Below, piece after piece: positions 57,030 through 64,000 of a stretch of 64,000 bases of DNA. Under the pieces are notes generated by a model, which did no database searches, was not told where the DNA came from, and worked only from the letters and a program-made list of their open reading frames with translations. The stretch is taken from the NCBI GenBank assembly GCA_002812745.2, contig NCSJ02000044.1, forward strand, positions 124,001 through 188,000, given 5' to 3'. The stretch comes from Scytalidium lignicola (lineage: Eukaryota; Ascomycota; Leotiomycetes). Made by a program: the position numbers and the translations under genes. Position 1 is the stretch's first letter; every line of letters starts with the position of its first letter.

Positions 57030-57483
57030 AGAACATGTTGAGTAGCTTCAATGCCATCCAGGCATTTGCACACCATGTCGGGTATGAGCTGGTCCTCATC
57101 AGCACCAACAGTTGCCTTGCACATTGGACCCATACCAGTATTGCCTCCAGTCGGTGCATATGCAGCAAGCAAAGCAGCAGCTCTCAAGATGGTGGAGATA
57201 TTTGCTGCAAGAAATCCGCAGTTTCACGTTGTTAACATTCAGTCTGGATGGGTTGTAGCGGGGGCCAACAATTTCTAGGCGGAAGCGTCTGATTCTGGTA
57301 TGTTGTCTTCGTTCCATTTCATCCTATTCTAGTGTGTGCAGGCTCTAATGTTGTTCAACTCATCAGCTGATCTCCTTGGCCAGTTTGCTGTATGGCTTGC
57401 ATCCCCTGAGGCCAAGTTTTTGAACGGCAGGTTTGTATGGGCAAATTGGGATACACAAGAACTCTTGTATCAACCAACTACTT
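57030..57483 (+). pseudogene. Relic of a short-chain dehydrogenase C-terminal half
   Basis: Plus-strand fragments carry SDR signatures: NAIQAFAHHVG and an LIxTNS-like strand in one frame, then the active-site stretch VGAYAASKAAALKMVEIFAA (YxxxK) in another. NIQSGW follows, with a TAG at 57276-57278. After a gap the terminal LLGQFAVWLASPEAKFLNGR and FVWANWD end at 57483. The N-terminal cofactor domain is missing. Frame changes and the stop make function unlikely. Confidence 0.7.
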
Positions 57484-58181
57484 AGAGCTTTTCTAACTGG
57501 TAGCAATTTATCTAAAAGGGAAAAAAATAAAAGAAGTTCAAAATATTTGTGACAAGAGGGGGATTCGTAGACTTGGTTAGCTTCTTCGCTGGTCGAAAAT
57601 TGCCTTAGGTATCCACATCGCTCTGTTAGGAATGTCTGAATTCGTGCTTATGTAATAGCTGACTACGGCATGTGCAGACTGTCCGTAAGCCACCTGTAAC
57701 TAGTTATTGATCATACAACTCCCAGAGCGATATATGAGATATTACCCGTCAACTATTCACTGCGAATCACAACTTAATCCTTGACAAGGAATGATGCTTA
57801 TATGATTACCATGGTCAATCACGTTGCAGAGGATCAACGGTCTGAAAAGATTTTCTACTCACACCTCTACATATTGTACTTCTACAAGCTAGCAACCAAC
57901 TGAGTCTCCGTGCCATACAAAATACACGAGTCTTACCCTAATTAGTGCGTTCTGCTCTCTAACAGACTATTTTTACGCATATAACGCTCATAATTCAACT
58001 GTCCTCCATTCCTTAGGAAGTATTATTGATACCAATCCAGGATGTTCTCTTGTAAATCATCTTTCTTTAAAGATCAATTACTGTTACATTTGAAAAAAGT
58101 CTTGTTAGCATAAAGTTCGTCATTCATCTTCTAGCATTTGTAGTTAATATTCTGAAGGCAATTTTTATTGTTTAAATTGCA
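57484..58181. other. Intergenic, no gene seen
   Basis: No supported frame. Lies downstream of the FAD oxidoreductase gene. Confidence 0.5.
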
Positions 58182-59927
58182 TTAATTGTTGCCTACAAAC
58201 TTTCTGTGCTTCAGTTCTTCAATCCGTTTAGAGGTGATTTGATAAACGTCGGGTAGTTGGGTGTCTCTCCAAGGCTTCCCATCCATCAACTTAACTAATC
58301 CAGGTGCTGCGGTGAAGGTACGCGCCATTCCACTATCGGATTAAGGTTAGCACTTGGTTAGCTATACGAATACAATGAAAACCAAGTGACTGCAAAGAAC
58401 TCTTGCGACTTACTGTCCGTTGTGGCCAGCACAAATCCACTGACCAGGCAGTCCGGGTAACTGTCCTACTAACGGCACACCATCCGCGCTCTGGTCCACT
58501 GTCAGCTTATGTTTATGGGAGAAAGCAGTCTTATGAGATAGTTAACTTACCCTTGCAATTATACCACTCCAGGTATAGTCGTAAAGCTCTCCTGGTCCCG
58601 TAGCAGCATCAGTCCATCCTGGAAACTGAGACTCTGTAAACTCCTGGACTGCCTGTGTCCCAAAGTTGAACCCTGTGAGACCGTCATCTATACAACTCTC
58701 CGGATGCTCTTCTAACCACTCATTAAACTTCTGCTGGCCCGGGTTGCTGCCGCCGAACATGACTATGCCATCGGCAGTACACCGAGGGTTGATACTGAAT
58801 AATGCTCCATCTGGTAATAAAACGGCATACGAATTTTTGAGGCCTTTAGATCCGGCAAAAGTCACTGGAGGGACGATCTTTACGCACATATGAGGCGTAG
58901 GGCGAATAATTCCATGCAGGGAAGGCTCAAGAGCAGAGCTGTATGCATTGGTTGCGTGAACGACTTGCGAGCACTCGATGCTGCCACGCTGGCTTTCAAC
59001 GATCCATTTCCCTGGACTTTGCAGGGATGATTTTACTTGCGTAACCGTAGTGTATGTTTGGAGATTGACACCCTTCTTCAAGTTGTCACGCATAATGTGA
59101 GCAACGAGCTTCCAGGGTTGCAGAGTTGAAGCAGACCAGGCATAACACGCCTTTGCATCTTTGATACGGGAGATCTGCGTGACTGTTAGCTGTAGCCTAT
59201 GGATCTGATGGTACTATTCAACACCTTTGCTGCTTCGGCCGGGTCATGGGTAACCTTGATGTGGTCAACCTTGCCGCCTGCCGCCTTAAGACGGTCGAAG
59301 GAATCCTTTGTGATATCTGCAACCTCTTGTGTCACTGGGACATCCAGCGTATCCCCTACCCAGAGATCGCAGTCAACATTGTTTTCGCGGACGTATTGCA
59401 CCAAGTCGGACCACGTCTGTTGCTCGTTCTGCAGAATCTGTGACTTCAAGTCAAAAATGTTGAAGTCGTGACAGGCTCTTCTTATACGCACTTTAAGGGC
59501 CTGCTCAGTGCCAAAAACCTTTTCATACCGGCTAAATCCACGATACTGATCAGGCTTGCAGTGGCCAGCATTCCTGCCGGTGGCGCTAGAGCAGAACTCG
59601 CGAGCTTCAAGCACCACAACGCTCTTACCTGGCTAGGTTGCAAGGGAATGTTTTGCAAACAACGTGCCGGATATCTGTTGGAAAGAGTCTGTATCAGCCA
59701 TCATGCAGTTTCGTCTACAGTTGTAGTAGTGTACTTACACCAGAGCCAATGATCACAATGTCGGCGGAGAGAGGCAACTCAGGCGTCGAGCGATGGTCTA
59801 GTAAAGGGTCACACCTCACACCCTGCAACCAGTACGACAGCGAGCGGCCGTTCTGCTTGGGGAATCCAAAGCACTCCTGTGAAATACCAGCCAAAGCTGG
59901 CGAGGTTTGAATGTCTGCTTCTCCCAT
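58182..59927 (-). pseudogene. FAD-dependent (DAO-family) oxidoreductase with one internal stop
   Basis: Five exons, 59927-59739, 59674-59225, 59174-58551, 58490-58414 and 58332-58182, total 497 codons in a single consistent frame. The FAD-binding strand ADIVIIGSGISG spans the first junction, followed by VVVLEAREFCSSATGRNAGH. The middle has KDAKACYAWSASTLQPWKL, and the C-terminus has LPGLPGQWICAGHNGHGM-AR, the DAO-family FAD contact. The only defect is TAG at 59633-59635, in the segment LAT-stop-PGKSVVV, where Gln or Trp is expected. All splice sites are good, so inactivation looks recent. A sequencing error or a polymorphism is also possible. The family oxidises amines or amino acids. Confidence 0.8.
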
Positions 59928-60988
59928 GTTACAGTATCAATGCACTCCAGTTTCTGGTATATCACAACACCTACTAACGATAGTGAATTTATAGATATTT
60001 AAAGTGACTTTACAACGGATGTACACGCTGTTTTATTTGACGCTGAGAGTTACCACAGCGTAACAAAATATTAATATAGAGTTAAAAAGAAACGTCCGAC
60101 ACTGCGGACGACGCCGCCCAAGAGTGGATCTCTGATTGGACTAGGAATCGGACAACGATGCCGCCCAAGAGTGGGTTCTACAGTAAGTTGGATTATGTCT
60201 TACAGTTAGAGCTGACAACGCTGTTTGATATTAACATGAATGTGCAGTGGATGTGAATGAAATATGCATTATCGCAAAAATTTTGCAGTAGATAGTATAT
60301 ATTCCTCGTCGACNATCCTGGCTACAGGGTTCGTTTGACCAATTTACCCTACTTTTAGACCCGGCTCATCATGAGACTTGTGATCAGAAATCTGCATTAA
60401 TTCGGTTTCCTAATACCTCCAACTTTTGTACAGGCTGATAGATTAAAATTCTACAATTCTAATACGGAAAGTATGAGGTTGCGCTACATGATAAAACCAA
60501 CGGTCTACCAGAGCTGACTACGTTAAGAACGGCATCTATGCCAGTTGGGAATAATATGAATCTAGAACTAAGAGCTTGAGAGCTTTTCTATTCTATAAGT
60601 CTAGTTCTATCCATCTACGGATCTACATTGTTTGGATGCCAAATTTCCGTTCAATAGGCAAGTTTATTTTTCTGCGCTTAAAGCAAAAACAAGTCTGATC
60701 ACGAACCCAAGCAAGTTATACATAGAGACTAAAGTCCAGCCCTATACGAGCTAGCTGGTGTAAGATAGTGTTTGGTTTACATGAGGATTAGTTTACATGA
60801 GGATTAGTTTCATTATTATGAAACTTTAGTGTTATTTGGCTTTACATAATAATAATTAAATTCAATTAAGATTCAACTTATTTATTATATAACTAGAATG
60901 TAGAATAGTTCATTGTCTCTATATAGTACGAATTTGTATAAATATGAGGAATTTAAGTTACACACAATGCTGTTACTAGATCTATAAT
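59928..60988. other. AT-rich intergenic region
   Basis: No gene supported. It has a 17-bp tandem duplication (aggattagtttacatg units) near 60770-60810 and an N near 60314. Confidence 0.5.
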
Positions 60989-63590
60989 CTATTCAACGCT
61001 CCATGTTGTGTCGCTATTTCTTATGTAGGGTGCGAGAGCTCTGAAATCNTTTTTCATGCATGGCCTTAACTGATCCGTCACCTAGGTAAGCAAATCTTCT
61101 TCCCTTCCAATATTTAATTTTGTAATCCTCATATCGCGGTGGTGCATGTAGAGTTTTCAAATAGTGGATTGTCTTGATAAAAGCATTAGCACTCTTTCAT
61201 TTTCTTTTGTATAAACACCTACTGCACCTGGCCAAACCCATACGCGGCCGTTCTTCTTGAACCAGCTACTGCAGTTATCCGTCCATACAGTATTTTCGTG
61301 AAATTTATCCATATGATAAAGGAAATCATCACAAGCCTCTTGAGTGACTTCAATGGACTTGATGCCTTCTTCTTGCATCTTCTTAAATATCTGGATGAAA
61401 TGTTCACAGGATGTTTCGAGCTGGAATACCAATTTAGTGCCAGTGTTTGAGGTGGTGTGGAGAATAAATCTTACTGCAGGAAGAATAGTTCCACTAAATC
61501 TTGTCAGTTACTGGGATATAGACTATGCATATTTTGCTCACTTTGACCAAGTTCCACCAGGACCTATGGTAACGAAGTAGTTTGGATAGTCGGGGGCGGT
61601 TATCCCAAGGTATAAGCTAAAATTTAGTATTTAGCAACGCACTAAAGCACCCCAAGATTTGTATCTCGTGACTTACTTTGGAGAATTATGCCATGCATCC
61701 TGCATATTGATCCCATTCCCGTTGATAACCTTGAAGTGTGGAATATAAGGGACGTCAAACTGTTTTTAATGTAGTTAGCTATCATATTCTTAATAAATGC
61801 TAGACCAACATACCCCAGTCGCACAAATAAGAATGTCAAGTTTATGGAGAACCCCATCACTATCGACGATTCCTTCCGGGGTAATTTTTTGAATACTCTT
61901 GAAAACACATTGAACATTATCCTTGACTAAGGCTTCAAGATACCCATCACCAGGAGTAATTCTTCGACAACCAGGAAGCCAGGATGGTATCAAATGTTTC
62001 TACAAAGACATCAGACACTACATGGCAAGCCGTAATATAATACCCATACCTTGAGCTCCTCATGTCCCGAGCCTATTCTTTTTTCCATCTCGTTCTTCAT
62101 AGACTCATGCGTCNTTTTTTTGGAGATCTGTTCCTTTTATATATAGTTGAAAGTTAAGATTAATCTCTGCCTCAATCTTCTGTCGTAATCTGAGATGACC
62201 GTCACTGTCTTCATGAAAGAGCTTCTTCTCTTTATTTGAGAAGGTATATTGCCGATGTGACATATCTCCTTCGTTTCCATGCTTGATCTCGCGCAGAACC
62301 TCGCCGCCGAATGGTGGGCTAATCCATGTTGGAGATCTCATGAATAAGGCCATTTTCTTTGCAACTATGATTAATTATTAGAGCCCCTAGGTAAAAGGTC
62401 TTGAAATTAGCGAAAACTAACCTTTTTGAATTTGAGGAACTATCTGAATTGCAGTTGAGCCGGTTCCAATTACTGAGATAGTAATAAGTCAATCAAGTAC
62501 GTTGATTTAAGGAATGAAACTTTACCCCCAACTATCTTGTCCTTAAAATCGACAGACTCATCCCAGTTAGCGCTGTGCATCATTGGTCCTGCAAACGAAT
62601 GCAGTCCTTCAATATCGGGCCCTAGGAGTTTTTGAATCAGATATATTCATTCATAAAACATGGAACCTATACATTTCCACTTGTTTAAATTCCCTGTGGC
62701 GTTCACCAAAACATGCGACCAATCTTCTCTCTCTTCGCCAGTGTGAGGATCACGTAGTAGCAACTTGTATATGCCTTCTTGTGGGATCCAAGTTGCGGAG
62801 ACTACCCGCGTGTTTAACTTTACATAATGTTGAAGATTGTGCTTTCCCGAGAATTCTTGTAAATAAACGTCAGTATAGGTTGCAATAAAATAAGTAATCA
62901 CTCAACTTTTAAAGTATTCCAGTATCTCGGGACCATAAGCAAAGTAAGTTGTCCAATCTTGATTAGGATCCCAGCTGTATGTATAAATCTATCTCCCATC
63001 AGCAATCAAAAATGATTCACCGACAAGCATTGGATATTTACATGTGCCGGTATCTATAAATCAAACCCGTTATATTAGATATAGCCTTCACTCTTAAGAC
63101 TAACTTATCTTACATCACATGCGCAGCCTGTAGATAAAAATCTATGAATTTCTTGAGTAAGGTTGATATCTTGATATTACTACTTACCAGGATACCTACA
63201 TAAATAAATTAGACAAAAGAATAATAAATTTAGCCATTTCCACATTTACTCACTTATTTTCGTACCAAGTCCCACCAATTGCTGAATTTTTCTCAAACAA
63301 GGTCAAGTCCCAAGTGTCAGGTTCCATTTGACGTTCCATCTTAAAAGCCAAAGCGAGTCCTGCAATACCCAACGCGTAAGTCCACTTCTGACGACCCAGG
63401 GACAAATCCAAAGGGAAAGTGATTGTGCCAACTTGCCTGTAGGACCTGCGCCAACGCAGGCGACTCGAATCCTAGTCTTTTGGGAATGATACGACTTTGG
63501 TATCTCATAATTTCGATCGTTGCCATTTTGTGGATATGGAGAGCGGTGCTCTTGTTTCCCATTTAACTGAGATTCATCTGTGAGAGCCAT
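60989..63590 (-). CDS. Baeyer-Villiger-type flavin monooxygenase, 16 exons with microexons
   Basis: Exons: 63590-63437, 63359-63254, 63195-63188, 63127-63114, 63053-63042, 62988-62907, 62855-62673, 62621-62526, 62472-62422, 62364-62050, 61999-61814, 61759-61677, 61616-61542, 61493-61475, 61420-61223 and 61172-60989. With the Ns at 62114 and 61049 ignored they total 588 codons. The FAD motif is VACVGAGPTGLALA. The BVMO fingerprint is FAGPMMHSANWD (FxGxxxHxxxWD), the NADPH motif is GVIGTGSTAIQ, and GPGGTWSNGT lies near the C-terminus. Intron 1 uses a GC donor (GCAAGT). Exons of 8, 14, 12 and 19 nt encode the YPGCACDIPAH and NGTILPA segments. The enzyme inserts oxygen next to a ketone using NADPH; substrate unknown. 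Confidence 0.92.
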
Positions 63591-64000
63591 TGCGAACTTA
63601 TTGGATGGAAAGGAAATATCGACTACACAAATATAAGTCTTTTAAATCATACACCACATGGAGGGGCAAGTTCATGGGTAGCTGCTGCATAAATGGGATG
63701 TTGGGGTAAGTGGAGAGATGATTGCAGGGTATGTTGTGGCTTTATGGTCATGCACCTCTACGATCAGCGATATCGCACAGGAGCCAGGTTGACGGGCGGA
63801 GGAGCATACCAGCATCATGTCAAAGCTTAAAATATGCTTACTCGAAGCCGTGCCGACGGAGTATCCGGTACCTCGGCTGTAGAATAGAATATGAAGTGTA
63901 ACGGCTAATGGGTATCGACAGTGACGGCACATGTTCTTAGTTGTTGGTACTGTTTTGGCTGTCTACTCTATAGATACATACAAAATATCATAGGATCTAT
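63591..64000. other. 5' flank of the monooxygenase gene
   Basis: No convincing gene. The weak minus-strand frame 63672-63932 has no domain. Confidence 0.5.

Noticed and set aside
60989..63590. Monooxygenase first looked like a pseudogene of scattered frames
   Set aside because: All pieces join through 15 introns with intact splice sites, and frame arithmetic works once two Ns are ignored.
58182..63590. Secondary-metabolite cluster from oxidoreductase plus monooxygenase
   Set aside because: No synthase, regulator or transporter next to them, and one of the two genes carries a stop.
1..64000. CRISPR arrays, prokaryotic operons or phage genes
   Set aside because: All recognised genes are fungal with spliceosomal introns; no spaced short direct repeats of CRISPR type were seen.

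Overview
The window is nuclear DNA of a filamentous ascomycete (Pezizomycotina; the gene content fits a leotiomycete-like or related genome, but I cannot fix the class). The evidence is short GT-AG introns of mostly 48-80 nt with CTAAC/CTGAC branch points, fungus-only families (Zn2Cys6 regulators, HET, CFEM/Pth11-type receptor, NACHT-ankyrin STAND protein), an intron-bearing tRNA-Asp, and AT-rich intergenic stretches. Single N bases are scattered through the assembly. Three lie inside exons beside A/T homopolymers, and in each case the reading frame is correct only if the N is treated as an extra base.

Layout. 1-4071 (-): ABCC-type ABC transporter running off the left edge. 5385-7553 (+): S9 prolyl-oligopeptidase-like peptidase. 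8523-8879: a MITE. 9022-9909 (+): glutathione transferase. 10679-11437 (+): rRNA-processing PIN nuclease FCF1/UTP24. 12383-12464 (-): tRNA-Asp. 13186-17055: a divergent pair, a small HeLo-like-domain protein (-) and a NACHT-ankyrin NLR (+). 17651-19413 (-): cytochrome P450. 19964-21300 (-): eIF2-alpha. 22160-23452 (-): F-box-like protein. 24272-25264 (-): SDR. 25724-27550 (-): Zn2Cys6 regulator. 28170-29165 (+): quinone-reductase-like MDR enzyme. 29595-31229 (-): free-standing DUF2156 aminoacyl transferase. 32774-35859 (-): ten-exon Zn2Cys6 regulator. 37502-38539 (+): kinase-like protein between diverged direct repeats. 40128-41356 (-): unknown acidic-tail gene. 42120-44157 (+): decayed STAND-type gene. 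45040-46199 (+): NmrA-like. 46673-49173 (-): HET-domain protein. 51656-53479 (+): CFEM receptor. 54508-56447 (+): decayed HET-ankyrin gene. About 57030-57483 (+): SDR relic. 58182-59927 (-): FAD oxidoreductase with an internal stop. 60989-63590 (-): 16-exon Baeyer-Villiger-type monooxygenase.

How the genes work together. Housekeeping genes (FCF1, eIF2-alpha, tRNA) are interleaved with a high density of allorecognition/innate-immunity genes: the HeLo-like/NLR pair, an intact HET gene, a HET-ankyrin pseudogene and a decayed STAND relative. The most interesting unit is 13186-17055. A HeLo-like protein carries two short C-terminal motif copies and lies head-to-head with an NLR that has no N-terminal effector domain but carries one similar motif before its NACHT domain. 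This is the layout of HET-S/NWD2 amyloid-signalling pairs. Most premature stops in the decayed genes can be explained by C-to-T change at CAA/CAG codons, as expected of repeat-induced point mutation. Gene models below were spliced by hand; exon lengths were checked to sum to a multiple of three where exact coordinates are given.
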